This document shows positions 1 through 12,242 of a stretch of 64,000 nucleotides of DNA, one piece after another; within the stretch, counting starts at the first letter, position 1; every line of letters starts with the position of its first letter. The notes beneath the pieces are model-generated. The model made no database searches. It was not told where the DNA came from and saw only the letters and a program-made list of their open reading frames with translations. Position numbers and translations under genes: made by a program. This DNA is from Salvia splendens. Its lineage: Eukaryota; Streptophyta; Magnoliopsida; Lamiales; Lamiaceae. The DNA is taken from contig NW_024599112.1 in NCBI RefSeq assembly GCF_004379255.2, forward strand, positions 53,547 to 117,546, read 5' to 3'.

Positions 1-43
1 AATTAGTTTGTTACCTACTCATGATTTTTCCTCATTCCATTAG

Positions 44-3000
44 GCAAACCAAATTTTGATGAAAAGGATTGAAGATGATCAATTCTTGGACCTTCTGACT
101 GTGAAAACTGAGGTTCGGCCTGTGTGCAAGGAACCCTACAGGTAATATATAGATTTTTTTGTGTTCATATTGGATTCAACACTTGGCTATATAGTTAGTA
201 ACTACTTCTCATATTTCTGTATAATAAATGTTCAAAATAGTCAGTCCCATCTATTATATGAAATCTGGGCAGTTACAAATTACTTTTGATCCTACCAATT
301 AAAAGGAAATTAATGTGGCAGTTGAGATGTCTTACTTTGTCCTAAATTCTCTCTGATATGCAGCATTTATAAAGCCGTTCTAAAATCTAAAAGCTCAATA
401 AACGAATTTAATCAGATCGCTCAGGTATATGGTTTTGAATTTATCACCTTCTAATTTGTAATGCACTACTGTTTCTTACATGTAAGTTTCTTGAACTCCA
501 GCTTCGAATTATTATAAAACCAAAGCCATGCGTAGGAATTGGGCCCTTGTGTAATGCACAGCAGGTGAGGTTATTTAGATTCTTCTTTCTATGACTCTGT
601 TGAATTAATATTCTTCTATCTATATTGAATTAACTTTTTTTTACTGACTTCATATATGCTACAGATATGCTACCATGTGCTTGGACTCGTCCATGGGATT
701 TGGTCACCCATCCCTCGAGCTGTATGAAATATCAAACTGCTACTAAAGAACTTAGTGTTTAGTTATATTTCAGATGGATATGTCCTTAATCTCTCCTTTT
801 ATAACAGATGAAGGATTATATTGCCACTCCGAAGCCTAATGGCTATCAGAGTCTTCACACTACCGTGATTCCCTTTCTTTATGAAAGCATGTTCAGGCTG
901 GAAGTTCAGGTTTGACTAAATGTGCTGTTGATATATTTGTCATCACTTTCCTCATGCTCTCTCTTGAAGCACAAAGCTTTATACAAAATTTATACATGCC
1001 AATGACTAGCATTGTATATGTATCTGCTGATATTTGTTAATATTGATCTTAATTTTGGTTGGCAGATTAGGACAGAAGAGATGGATTTGATTGCTGAAAG
1101 AGGCATTGCTGCACATTACAGTGGCAAAGTTTTTGTGAATGGATTGGTTGGACACGCTATGCCGAGTGGTAGAACGTCCAAAGGGAAAGCAGTCTGCCTT
1201 AACAATGCTAATATTGCTCTGAGGGTATAGTACATTACTTTTAGTTTCTCACATGTCAATCCATAAAGGAATTTCCTGGTTAGCATCTTTGATTAAGTCA
1301 CTAATTATATGAACAATTGATTTTTATTTTCCTCATAGATAAGCTGGCTAAATGCAATCAGGGAGTGGCAGGAGGAATTTGTTGGAAATATGAGCTCTAG
1401 GGAGTTTGTTGACACGGTCACTAGGGATCTTCTTGGCAGTCGTGTCTTTGTATTTACACCCAGGGGAGAGGCAAGAATATTATAATTTGCGTCTGCTGTA
1501 ATATACTCTATTATTAGTGCTTATAAAGTTTTCTGTCAACAGATTAAGAATCTGCCTAAAGGGGCAACAGTGATTGATTATGCGTATATGATCCACACTG
1601 AAATTGGAAACAAAATGGTTGCTGCAAAGGTATTTTTTGTATTGCTGATTCTGTGCTGCATGGAAATTTCACTTTTATCAATTTGAGACTCCTCTTTAGT
1701 CCCTCTCACTGTCAGAAGTTCTCTATTTCCAGGTTAATGGCAATCTTGTCTCCCCGACACATATGCTTGTGAATGCTGAAGTAGTGGAGATCATAACTTA
1801 TAATGTCAGTTCATTTGTTCACACTTCTATCTATATCTGCCTATACTTCCCCTATTCAATGTCACCGCATGATATCATGCACATCATAATGCATATTATT
1901 TGTCTCGTTAAGTTGTGTGTTGTGCCTGTCCCTAGCAGCCGCTTTTCATTCTCATTCTGGAACCACCTTATATTATTGCATTATCCACAATGGGAATATA
2001 GGATATAGTACGAGCTCTATCTTGCATATTCATTGGAGTTTCATTTCAGGGGCTCTCAAATAAATCTGTCTTTCAGAGACACAAGCAGTGGCTTCAATAT
2101 GCAAAAACACGAAGTGCTCGACATAAGATAATGAAAGTAGGTTACTTTTGGAGCTACTCTTATTTTTAATTATAATGTTCTGCCTGATTATATATCCCCT
2201 ATAGCAGTTTCTGAGGGAACAAGCTGCACTATCAGCAACTGAAATAACTGCTGATTCTGTGGAGGAATTTATTGCTGAATCTCAAGAGGAAAGCAAAGAG
2301 GAACCAGTAGTAAATTACTCTGAGGGGGCTAAACATACGTGGCAGAAATTATTGAGGAATGTCATGCAAATAGCATATTCAAAAGCAAGCAGTGAAGATA
2401 TATTCCAATTTGACAAGGGGAAGATTCAAGTTCCAACTGTTAATGGGAAGCACAACAAGAATATGCAGCATGTGAGTTTGAAGGCCGAAGGGGAGGTGCT
2501 ATCTCAAGGAAATGGTGTTGCTAAGATGATTCTTGCCAATATTCCTTTGTACAGAGAAGTGTTACTGGGACTAGAGGTATGGCAAGCTAGCAAGATTATG
2601 TCTTGGCACAACCTCGAGGGTAACTCTATCCAGTGGCTGTCCATAGTGTGCATAGACCGTAAAGGTAATTTCAATGGTTGGTTATGCCACTAGTCTTTTC
2701 TCGTTAACCACCTGTGTCTGCAATAATGATTTTCTGAATAGCTTTCATGCACTCACCGCTAAACAAATTAAGCGATTGTTCTTATTTGTTTTGCTCGAAT
2801 TCTGATGTACTCAGGGATGATGGCAGATGTCACATCAGCACTTGCAGCTGCAGGAATTACTTTATGTTCATGTGCTGTGAGTTTAGATTTAACAATAACT
2901 CGTCCAACTCCTTAACTATTTCCTATCGTTTACAAAATCCGTCTCTTCTGACATGTTATATATGATGTTATACACAATTGGCAGGCTGAAATTGATCGAA

Positions 3001-3232
3001 GGAAGGGAATGGGTGTCATGTTGTTTCAGGTCGAAGCCAGCATGGATGATTTGGTACGCATCCCAAAATCTATATAACCCCCTCACTTGATCCTAAACTA
3101 ACACTTGCATATTTTTCCTCGTCCCAGACCAATACTTGCTCGAAGGTGGATCTAATCCTTGGTGTTTTGGGGTGGTCAACCGGTTGCAGCTGGCTGAGCT
3201 CATCGGAGAATTGCCAGATCCTAGAGTGTTAA
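44..3232 (+). CDS. RSH1: RSH1, RelA/SpoT homologue (3' part; gene starts left of window)
   Basis: Fourteen exons join into one open frame of 536 residues plus stop: 44-141, 364-424, 502-564, 665-721, 808-909, 1066-1224, 1339-1470, 1543-1629, 1733-1804, 2050-2136, 2208-2664, 2815-2876, 2985-3053, 3128-3232. The first half is the end of the (p)ppGpp synthetase domain (KDYIATPKPNGYQSLHTT; EVQIRTEEMDLIAERGIAAH). A TGS domain follows (VFVFTPRGE, about residues 214-276 of this part), then a C-terminal ACT domain (SIVCIDRKG onward), ending ILEC. Family knowledge: RSH proteins act in the chloroplast stringent response, and RSH1 is the class thought to hydrolyse but not make ppGpp. In line with that, the acid residue of the synthetase DxxA/GxR motif is replaced here (NQIAQLR). 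The HD hydrolase domain and transit peptide lie outside the window. No frameshift is seen. Confidence 0.93.
1471..1542 (+). other. GC-AG intron in RSH1
   Basis: The exon ends ...GGGGAGAG and the intron opens GCAAGA instead of GT. It closes with CAACAG before ATTAAGAATCTG. Both flanking exons are in frame (PRGE then IKNLPKG) and no nearby GT keeps the frame. AG|GCAAG is the usual context of the minor GC donor class spliced by the U2 spliceosome. Confidence 0.85.
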
Positions 3233-3726
3233 ATATAGTTCACTCAGCTGACACTGATAAAAATGAGTTTTGCCGGGTGGATTTGGGATTATTCAGCTTC
3301 TAGTTGTGGAATTCTTTTGAAAGCCTAGGGTATAATGGTAGCGAAATCTGTATATAGAAAGAAGAGGGTTAGCATAGTAGTGAAAATACAGTAGGGATCG
3401 GTCGATGAGATGAGCAGAGTGTGAAATGAATGTTTTTGGTGCTTGTATGCATGCGCGGGATTCCTCGATCCATTTATAATGTTTCAATCTCGTATTTTAT
3501 TTAATCATGATGCTTGCACAGTTGCACCAACCTCACCAAGACAGTTGAGGCAGTGAAGTTCAAACGAGCTTTCTGCTTCTTGCTGTTGACAAGATCAAAT
3601 AATATCTGTCTTAAAAACAAGCTGATGTGAGTTGCAGGTCTTACTTTTTTATGACTTCATATCGCCTAACTTACGTCCCTGCAACTCAACATCTTTCTCA
3701 ATGCTATATTCAAGTCTGTCTCATTT
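3233..3726 (+). other. RSH1 3' UTR and downstream flank
   Basis: No coding exon follows the RSH1 stop. The stretch is AT-rich and probably holds the 3' UTR. It ends at the target-site duplication of the large hAT element. Confidence 0.5.
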
Positions 3727-4156
3727 ATAAAACCTAGGGATGTCAATTTAGCCCGAACCTGATGGACTAGCCTGAATAGACCGGTAAATAATTTACAGGG
3801 TTAGGGCTGAAAATCTATAAACCGATAGGAAATCGGGCTAATTAGGCTAGCCCGATCGGTCTGTCGGGCTAGGCGGGTCAGCCCATCGGGCTATGCATAA
3901 AAACCCTAAAAATTAAATGTGTGAGTTTTAAATTTTAATGATCTTCTGACTCTACCACTTCCGGTTGATGACTCTTCTACTTCCAATTGATTAGTATTTA
4001 AATCACCGTTTCTATTGTTTCACTTTCACACATTATTCAGTATTCACTATTCCCTTCCACTCTTCACCGTCGAATTCACAATTTGGTGGCTCAATTTGTT
4101 ACTCTTTAGCAGGTGCTTTCTCTCTCTTCCCCTCTCTTTCTCTATTTGTTATGCGT

Positions 4157-5368
4157 GTAGGTCAGTAGGTGTATCATACAACATGTGTACCAGTGTATGC
4201 ATTGTTTAAAATTAAAAAATTACTTTTTGTGCTATGTTGTCAATATCGTGTGTGTAATATGTCACTAAGAATAAGATGTACTATCAATTTATTTGCATAA
4301 TATAATGTATATATGGATAATGGATGTATCTGATAATCTGTGTATGTAACATATATGGATAATGGATGTATCTGATAATCTGTGTATGTAACATATATGG
4401 ATAATGGATGTATCTGTAATCTGTGTATGTAACATATATGTATTTGGTTTTAGTTGCTGTAGGTCAGTAGGTGTATCATACAACATGTGTACCAGTGTAT
4501 GCATTGTTTAAAATTAAAAAATTACTTTTTGTGCTATGTTGTCAATATCGTGTGTGTAATATGTCACTAAGAATAAGATGTACTATCAATTTATTTGCAT
4601 AATATAATGTATATATGGATAATGGATGTATCTGATAATCTGTGTATGTAACATATATGGATAATGGATGTATCTGATAATCTGTGTATGTAACATATAT
4701 GGATAATGGATGTATCTGTAATCTGTGTATGTAACATATATGTATTTGGTTTTTAGTTGCTGTAGGTCAGTAGGTGTATCATACAACATGTGTACCAGTG
4801 TATGCATTGTTTAAAATTAAAAAATTACTTTTTGTGCTATGTTGTCAATATCGTGTGTGTAATATGTCACTAAGAATAAGATGTACTATCAATTTATTTG
4901 CATAATATAATGTATATATGGATAATGGATGTATCTGATAATCTGTGTATGTAACATATATGGATAATGGATGTATCTGATAATCTGTGTATGTAACATA
5001 TATGGATAATGGATGTATCTGTAATCTGTGTATGTAACATATATGTATTTGGTTTTTAGTTGCTGTAGGTCAGTAGGTGTATCATACAACATGTGTACCA
5101 GTGTATGCATTGTTTAAAATTAAAAAATTACTTTTTGTGCTATGTTGTCAATATCGTGTGTGTAATATGTCACTAAGAATAAGATGTACTATCAATTTAT
5201 TTGCATAATATAATGTATATATGGATAATGGATGTATCTGATAATCTGTGTATGTAACATATATGGATAATGGATGTATCTGATAATCTGTGTATGTAAC
5301 ATATATGGATAATGGATGTATCTGTAATCTGTGTATGTAACATATATGTATTTGGTTTTTAGTTGCTG
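4157..5368. repeat. Tandem array, four copies of a 302-303-bp unit
   Basis: Units begin GTAGGTCAGTAGGTG at 4157, 4459, 4762 and 5065, and the last ends near 5368. The copies are nearly identical; the visible difference is one T in a run (GGTTTTAG against GGTTTTTAG). Each unit holds three copies of a roughly 42-bp word containing ATATGGATAATGGATGTATC, so the array has two repeat levels. Minus-strand open frames of about 70 codons here are by-products of the repeat. It lies between the left hAT end and the transposase start, where a promoter or 5' UTR intron would be expected. Confidence 0.95.
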
Positions 5369-5810
5369 CAAATGAGAATCATGAGATGGCTTATATAGTA
5401 TATACATTATGATTTATGTGTATGTGTATATAATATGGGAGTATTTTAGATTTTTTAGCTATCGCCTACTGGAGAACAAAATTAATATGAGAATCATGAG
5501 ATGGCTTATATTAATTATTTGTTTAGGCATTATTTCAGTTTTATGCTATTTAGACATAAAAGGAATTTAAATAGTCAATAAACCCTAACCTTTTTTTGGT
5601 TAAATATATATCAGTAGTTACTTTATTACTAAACATATGTTACTGACTGCGTCTTTATGATATTTTGGACATTTTAGTTAATGTATAGTTATTAATTACG
5701 TTATAGTTTTGTGCTAAATATATGTGGTGAATTGATTCTATATTATTTCTTGATTAGTAATTAATTTATGCTAATTATATTTTTATGTTGCAGATTTATA
5801 ATTGCTAAGG

Positions 5811-8800
5811 ATGGAAGATTCTTCTCCAACAATTAATACAGAGACTCCAAATAGTTCCAACTCCAAGAAGAGACAAAAAAACTTATGAAGTTTGGAATAA
5901 CTTTACGGTTGAAGAACCCGACAAAAATGGGAAAAATGTCAAGTGCAATCACTGTCTTCTAAGATGGAAATATGAAGGTACGAAAAATGGAACATCCACT
6001 TTTAGTCGTCATATGTTGCTTTGTAAGAAGAAACCTAATTTCGGTGATTTGAGTGCTATGTTTCTTAATCACGATGGGAAGTTAAGGGTTAAGGATAATG
6101 TAATAGATCCAAAAACATGTCGGGATTGGATGATTAAGGTATCAGTTACACATAATCTTCCCTTGAAGTGGGCTGAATATAGCGCAATGAGAGGTTTTTT
6201 TAAGTATTTGAACCCGAACATAACATTTATCTCTAGAAATACTCATGCCTCGGATGTGATGAAAATGTATGAATATGAAAAGGAAAAATTAAAGATAAGA
6301 TTGAATAGTGTTCCTGGAATGTTGTGCGTGACTAGTGATCTTTGGACTGCTTGTACTAATTCAGGATACATTTGTTTGACTGCACATTTTGTGGATGAAG
6401 AATGTAAACTGATAAGGCTAATTTCATGCATGGGTCTAGGGATTTAATTCGTGATTTTACTGGGACTAACACACGTTTTTAAGCCAGGTGTGTGAAGGAA
6501 TTCGCCAGGTCCAGGAAAGAAGACCAAAAAATCACAAGGTCGAGGAACTGGCGATTTAGTGAACGATTATGAAGAGAATTGCTCGACGGAGGAAGCTCCA
6601 GAGTTGAAGGGTAGAATAGAGATTTCTACGAAGACTCAAGGGCTATTTCCGCATCTATAAAAGGCAGAAGCATGCAAGCTGGAGGGATCTTCCCGGGGGA
6701 GACCTCACCACAGCCTGTTGCTTAGTTCACTTTCCCACACACACACTTGATACTAGTTTTGAGGAGATCTCAGTTCGCACGTTCGGGTTTTACCTTAGCT
6801 TCCGATATGGTGTAACACCGCTCTTGTTAAGAGCGAAGAAGAAACAATTTATTTTCTGCTTTCCGCATTTTGCTTACTTTGCCGAGCTTCGTTGTTCGAA
6901 GCTCGGTTCGCTGTTTTCACCGAATAGTTTCTGGTTTAATTGCAAGTTTGATTTTCCGTTATGGCGATTGTGTTGATTTCTGGTTTGATCGTTTCGCTTA
7001 TTGAGATTTTGGAGTTTTAATTTGTCTGAGTTGGATGCGTTTCGCAGCTGTTTACTGAGTTATTGCAGGTTAATGGTAAGATCTGGGAGATTGGAGTTGG
7101 ATTGTGGAAGAATTTTGGTTGGATTTGCTGGATTTGTTGGTTGTTGGGTTCGGATGTCTTGGATCCGGAGTGGATCAAGCATTCTGACGTGAATCTGAGT
7201 AGTTTCGATCTGATTTTCATGCTTGGTTTACGTGTTTTTCTTTCATTCCGTCTAGTGTACGCAGATCTGATGTGTTTCCGAGTTGCAGCAAGATAACGGT
7301 GACCAAATCTCTATATTCTGTTCGAATCTCGCTTTTGCTCTGTTTTGTTCATCTGCAAGTTTAATTTGGTAGAGAGGATGCATTTTGCTGCGAGCTAGCG
7401 TCAGAGTTTGTTAATCTGCAGTTCTTTCCGTACTTGCCACTTTTGGAATTATGGTCCCTACTTTCAGTCATATTCTGTTTAGCTAGATTAGGTAGTTGTT
7501 TACACTGTCTAGGAAGTGGTTATGTTTCTTCTTGTCGAAATCTGAATTTACAAGTTTAACGTGTCCTAGGTCTAGCATTTACATTTTCTGCCTAGGTCTA
7601 GAGTTAGTTTAAAATTCTCAACCCTTTTGTTGCGTGGCAGCAGCCATTTGTCTGTCCAAAGTCTCTGAGCACTACTTTGCGAGTCCATCTCTGTGGGATC
7701 GACCCACTTCCCTATACTAATTCATAGTATTCGGGTTGAGGGATTTTTTATAATTTTTGAAGGGGAGTCGATGTGTGTCCAACGACCAAGCACTCTATGT
7801 TCTCTTAAGTTCCTAGACCTTGTGCTCTAGTGGATTTAAGGAGCGTGGTGTCTTGACCAAGCGCTTGCAGTGATCCATTTCTGTGCACACTCGAAACAAA
7901 ATTTACCTCTCTTCATAAACTAAATAGCAAAATACTTGCATTTTGTTCTATGCCTCCACATTCTGCACCTGGATTAGCTCAAAAAATTTCTGATATCTTG
8001 ATGGATTGGAAGATAGATAGGAAAATCTTTCCTTTGACTTTGGATAATGCTGCGGCTAATAATGCCATGGTGAAATTATTGAAAACACGACTTTAGTTGC
8101 AAAACTCATTATTGTGCAATGGGTTTCATGTGAGATGTTGGGCACATATTTTGAAACTTATTGTACAAGAAGGGTTGAAAGTAGCTAGTGATGCTTTAGA
8201 TAAAGTTAGAGCGAGTATCAAATATGTTAAAGCATCAGAAGCTAGAATGATCAAGTTTAAGGAATGTGCAAGAAAAGTTGATATTGAATTTACTACTTCA
8301 TTGTGCTTGGATATGCCTACACGTTGGAATTCCACATATTTGATGCTTGCCAGTGGAATTAAATATCGACGGGTTTTTTCTATGCTTGGATGTGATGATT
8401 TAGCTTATAAGCATTGTCCGACAGAAGAAGTGGGAAAGAGGAAAAGTAATGTGTGAATTCTTGGAGCTATTTTATGATATTACTACTTTAATTTCTATTC
8501 ATCCTATCCTACTTCCAGCTTGTACTTTATGGAAGTGTGGAATATCGCACGTTTGTGTTTGTTGGAGAATAATTCTAGAAGTCATGATGAAGTGGTAAAG
8601 TCTATGTCTCTTAAGATGCAATCAAAGTTTGAGAAATATTGGGAAGAGTATAGTGATATTCTTTCCATGGGGGTCGTGTTTGATCCAAGAATGAAGCTGA
8701 AACTTGTGGAGTATTGTTACTCAACACTTGATCCTCTTTCAAGTGAGGACAAAGTCAATAGGTTGAAGACGAAAATGTATATTCTATACTATGAGTACAA

Positions 8801-9467
8801 GAAAAAAGGTGATGATGCATCTTTGTCTAAAGTTTCTCAACCTAGTGGAAGTTGTAATTCTAAAGTTGGAGAATCTAAATTCATGGAAGGAGTAAGAAGA
8901 CAAGAAGTGGGAAAATTGAAAATGAATCCTAATGTGTTTGCTGTAAGTATTTTTTTTATAAATATTTGTTTAATTTATATTAATTTCATTTAGTATCATT
9001 TTACTTACATTTTGATAATATTGTTATAGGCATATATGAGTTATAGAGGTGCAACTTTGGAAGCAAAGCCAGCATTGGATGTATATTTGGAAGACATGAT
9101 GATGGATGAAAATGCTAAACTTGATTTGCTTAAGTATTGGAAAGATCATTCATCCAATTGCGCAGAACTTGCTAGGATGGCGTGTGATGTGCTTAGTATT
9201 CCTATAACAACGGTAGCATCTGAATCTTCCTTTAGCGTTGGAGCACATATCCTAAACAAATATAGAAATAGACTTCTTTCTTAAAAAGTCCAAGCTCTTA
9301 TTTGCACGCATAATTGGTTGCATGGATATTCTAATGGTAAGATTTTACTTTAGTTATAAAATTAAAAAAATCAAACTATATTTTATTTTTATATTATAAT
9401 TCTTCCAATAGAAGATGAAGATTCCGAAGATGAGGAGGAGGAAGCACATGATCAAGGCAAAGCGTAA
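5811..9467 (+). pseudogene. hAT transposase (BED zinc finger, RNase H-like core, dimerisation domain), broken
   Basis: From ATG 5811 a short N-terminus runs into an A-run frameshift near 5875-5882. The next frame gives a BED finger (VWNNF, then CNHC, then H and C, about 5890-6030). The catalytic region continues with VTSDLWTACTNSGYICLTAHF and is split at 6409/6410 by a solo LTR, resuming after 7915 with KILAFC and LTLDNAAANN. Later pieces are CWAHILKLIVQ, PTRWNSTYLM, GVVFDPRMKL, and the C-terminal dimerisation region (TVASESSFSVG). Breaks include stops near 8096, 8456 and 9284 and a frame change near 8460-8520. Introns are likely at about 8944-9029 and near 9340-9410. This copy cannot make a full transposase. 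Confidence 0.88.
6410..7915 (+). mobile_element. Solo LTR (1506 bp) inside the hAT transposase
   Basis: The insert starts TGATAAGGCT and ends CTCTCTTCA. It is flanked by TAAAC at 6405-6409 and 7916-7920, the 5-bp duplication of an LTR-element insertion. Removing insert and one duplicate rejoins the transposase in frame between EECK and KILAFC. Its start matches the LTRs at 49136 and 62178 (minus strand), and it shares GTGGCAGCAGC and TCTGTGGGATCGA blocks with the copy at 47651-49136. A TATAAAA box lies at 6656-6662. There is no second LTR and no internal region, so a solo LTR left by LTR-LTR recombination is the best reading. Confidence 0.85.
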
Positions 9468-9915
9468 AAAATTATCGACTTGGAAGAATGAAATTCAGAT
9501 ACTTAAGTTTTAGACTTATTTGTGAATTATAGACTCTTTAAGAGTTTGTAGTTTGAACAATTTATCTTTAATTTTATGTTATGTAATCTTGGAGTTTTGT
9601 CATAAATATTTTGAATTTTAAATGTTACCTTTTTCATATAAACTGACTTCGCATCTTTTATATATAATATAATAATTAATTATAAAATATAGATATAGAA
9701 TTCTTAAAAGTTAAATTAGTGTTATAGTTAATTATTTACTTTAATTTAATTAGCCCGTTGGGCTAGCCCGAAACCCGAAGGTTTAGGGTTATGGCTGAAA
9801 ATTTAGAACCAGATAAAATCTCAGCCCGATAAGCCCGCATCCGATAAACCCTAAATCCGAATAGGGCTGGCTCGAAACCCGCTGGGCTGACCCGATTGAC
9901 ATCCCTAATTAAACC

Positions 9916-10546
9916 ATTAAGTCATAAATTGACGCAAAATCTCCAATTTCTTTTTGAGGAAAATCACGATCTTGACAAGTGGAAGGAGAGTTTATAAATG
10001 CAGTAGTATTTTTGTTTAGCACAAAAATAAGATTGCAAGTGGACAACGTTGAGAGTAAATATAATTTTCTCTCTTGTTTTATTTTTTCTCAGAAAATGAA
10101 ATGCTTCTATTAAGGTAGAAGAGGGGAGGAAGTATATGCAAAGCATTTAACGAATAAGTAAAGACTAATACCATAAAATTACTTCTTCACCTAATGGGTT
10201 AAAGTGAGTATAGAATTTACCGAATAAAAAAAACTGTTCGACTCAAAACATGCTTATTAGTCTAGCCCATGGCATATCAAAACGATCATGGGACATGATA
10301 AATTTTAAATTCAATTATATTAATGGCTTAACTCACTGGTTTGTAGGCTAACCAAATCCTTCTCAGCCATAGTTTTAGTTATTGTTTCAGCGCCTTGCAA
10401 TAGTCGGTTAATTGGCTTGTCGGTTCGATTATTATTCAAGCCGACTGAATACCTAAGCCTGGTAGTATATGTGAATAAACACGTTAACTATTTCGATAGT
10501 CATCATGATGTCATAATTGCACGTATATAAAAAAAATAATAAAATC
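9916..10546. other. AT-rich spacer without recognised features
   Basis: No exon, RNA gene or clear inverted repeat was found between the right hAT target duplication and the next small element. Confidence 0.5.
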
Positions 10547-10798
10547 TACTATTTCCGTCCCACAATAGGAGTCCACATTTGACTCAGGACGAGTTTGAAG
10601 AAATGTAATGAAAAGTGAGTTGAAAAAGTTAGTGGAGTAAAAGTCCCACTTTTATTTATTAGTTTCATAATGAATGTGAATGGAATGGGTTAGTGGAATA
10701 TAAGACCTACTTACCATTTATAGTAAAAGTAAAATTGGATTCTTATTGTAGGACGGACTACAATGACGAAAATGGACTCTTATTGTATGACTGAGGTA
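10547..10798. mobile_element. Stowaway-type MITE, about 250 bp
   Basis: It opens TACTATTTCCGTCCCA and closes near ...GACTGAGGTAG. The ends are degenerate forms of the ACTCCCTCCGTCC terminal repeat typical of plant Stowaway (Tc1/mariner-derived) MITEs with TA targets. No coding capacity. Confidence 0.6.
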
Positions 10799-10932
10799 GC
10801 ATGTATTTTTGTGTATTGACAAAAAAATCTAGAGCTTTTGATAAGCTTATTGCAAAACAAAATAATCTTTTAGTGTTTTATCTTTTGCGCCTCTCTTTTG
10901 TGCACTAGCTTCGACGTTAAAAAGTTGGGTAG

Positions 10933-11142
10933 TACTCTCTCCGTCCATTCAAGATGGTCACCTTTCCTTTTTTGTTTGTCTCAATCAAGATGACCATTTT
11001 CCAATTTTGAAAATAACCTCATCTCTCCTCATTAAAATATTCAACTACCATTTTTCTCTCTACTTTATTCCGCCTAACAACACTTCCTAAAATTCCGTGC
11101 CACTAAAAAATGTGGTCATCTTGAGTGGGACGGAGGGGGGTA
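10933..11142. mobile_element. Stowaway-type MITE, 210 bp
   Basis: Left end TACTCTCTCCGTCCATTCA and right end TGGGACGGAGGGGGGTA are inverted copies. GATGGTCACC on the left is mirrored by GTGGTCATC on the right. It can fold end to end and is non-coding. Confidence 0.8.
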
Positions 11143-11242
11143 CTATCTTTCTCATAAAAATAGAGAATTTGAGGATGATACAATGTGAAATTGAAAAAGT
11201 AAGATAGAGAAAAAGAAGTGATTAAAGTAATGTTGTTGATAG

Positions 11243-11980
11243 TAGGGGTGGGTCGGTACGGTATACCGTACCGAAAACTGCGGTTTGACAAAATATCATA
11301 CCGATACCATACCGAATTTTGAATTTTCGGTATACTGAAAATTCGGTATGGTTAATTTTTTATACCTTTACCTTACCGTTATTGCGGTATACCGAAGTAC
11401 GGTACGGTCTACTGTAATACCGTTTTGAAAAAAAAAATTATATACAAAATATTTAAAAGTATGATTTTCATAGATTTTTTTATTTTTAATACTATTATAT
11501 ATAAAAATATATTAAATACTCCCTCCGTCCCACAAAAATATGCACTATTTCCTTTTTAGTCCGTCTCACAAGAAAATGCATTTTCCAACTTTAGAAACTC
11601 ACTTATCTCTAATGAGGTGGGACCCATTCCCCACTAACAATTCTTTAATTACTTTTTCTCTCTATCTCTCTTTTTACTTTACCAAATTTGCATTAAAACC
11701 CGTGCTGAACCCAAATTGCATATTCTTTGGGGCCGAAGGGAGTATAATATAATATTTATATAATATTTCAACATATACTGATTTTTCGGTATGCACCAAA
11801 GGTTCGGTATACTGCAGTATACCAAATCTACGGTTTAGGAAAAATGATTCTGTTACCGTACCGAAATATTTCGATACGGTATTATATCGTACCAAATTTG
11901 CTGTGTACCGAAAAAATCAGTATTTTCGATATTTTTTCGATACGATAAGTGCAGTATTTCGGTAATTTTCCTCACTCCTA
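11243..11980. mobile_element. Non-autonomous hAT element rich in CGGTATACCG words
   Basis: It is flanked by a perfect 8-bp duplication GTTGATAG (11235-11242 and 11981-11988). The short inverted ends are TAGGGGTG and CACTCCTA. The interior repeats GGTACGGTATACCG-like palindromic words many times on both sides and has no transposase. A MITE is nested at 11517-11744. The 8-bp duplication and TAGGGGTG end place it with hAT elements. Confidence 0.85.
11517..11744. mobile_element. Stowaway-type MITE nested in the small hAT element
   Basis: The left end TACTCCCTCCGTCCCAC is mirrored on the right by CCGAAGGGAGTA. Both flanks are the palindrome-rich sequence of the surrounding hAT element, so this insertion is the younger one. 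Confidence 0.8.
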
Positions 11981-12157
11981 GTTGATAGGTGGCTCATATT
12001 ATCAATAGTTCTTTATTATGAAAAAGTTTTCAAAAATAGATACAGACTAATTATATGGGATAGACGAAATATAATTAAAAAGTGTTTTTTTGGTAAGGAA
12101 AATACAAAATTTCCCCATAAATCATGATTATGTTATTACAGAAATGTAGATCGAGAA

Positions 12158-12242
12158 GGCCCAATTAATATAGGCCCAAACTTTATTTATAAACTCCCTC
12201 TAATTTCACAAATAAAAGCCCAATTATATTGTATAACCCTAA
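12158..12242 (+). promoter_or_regulatory. RPL19 promoter boxes: two site II elements and a telo-box
   Basis: GGCCCA occurs at 12158-12163 and 12173-12178, and AACCCTAA at 12235-12242, all within 150 bp of the RPL19 start codon. The site II plus telo-box pair is the known arrangement in plant ribosomal-protein promoters, bound by TCP and telo-box factors. A pyrimidine-rich leader (TTTCTCCTCTCGCC) follows. Confidence 0.75.

Larger units (their letters stand above)
3735..9907 (+). mobile_element. Ac-like hAT DNA transposon, 6.2 kb, with nested insertion
   Basis: The ends are inverted: TAGGGATGTCAAT on the left and ATTGACATCCCTA on the right. The flanking 8 bp are ATAAAACC (3727-3734) and ATTAAACC (9908-9915), a hAT-type target duplication with one mismatch. 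Both subterminal regions are packed with AGCCCG/CGGGCT words, probably transposase binding sites. Inside are a tandem array (4157-5368), a broken transposase (5811-9467) and a solo LTR (6410-7915). Removing the LTR leaves about 4.7 kb. It lies about 500 bp downstream of the RSH1 stop codon. Confidence 0.9.

Noticed and set aside
4157..5368. Could the regular array be a CRISPR-like structure?
   Set aside because: The unit is 302 bp of nearly constant sequence with no short repeat/variable spacer pattern, and the genome is a plant's. It is a simple tandem duplication.
4289..5407. Four similar minus-strand open frames of about 70 codons
   Set aside because: They are readings of the AT-rich 302-bp tandem repeat, have no start context or family, and repeat because the DNA repeats.
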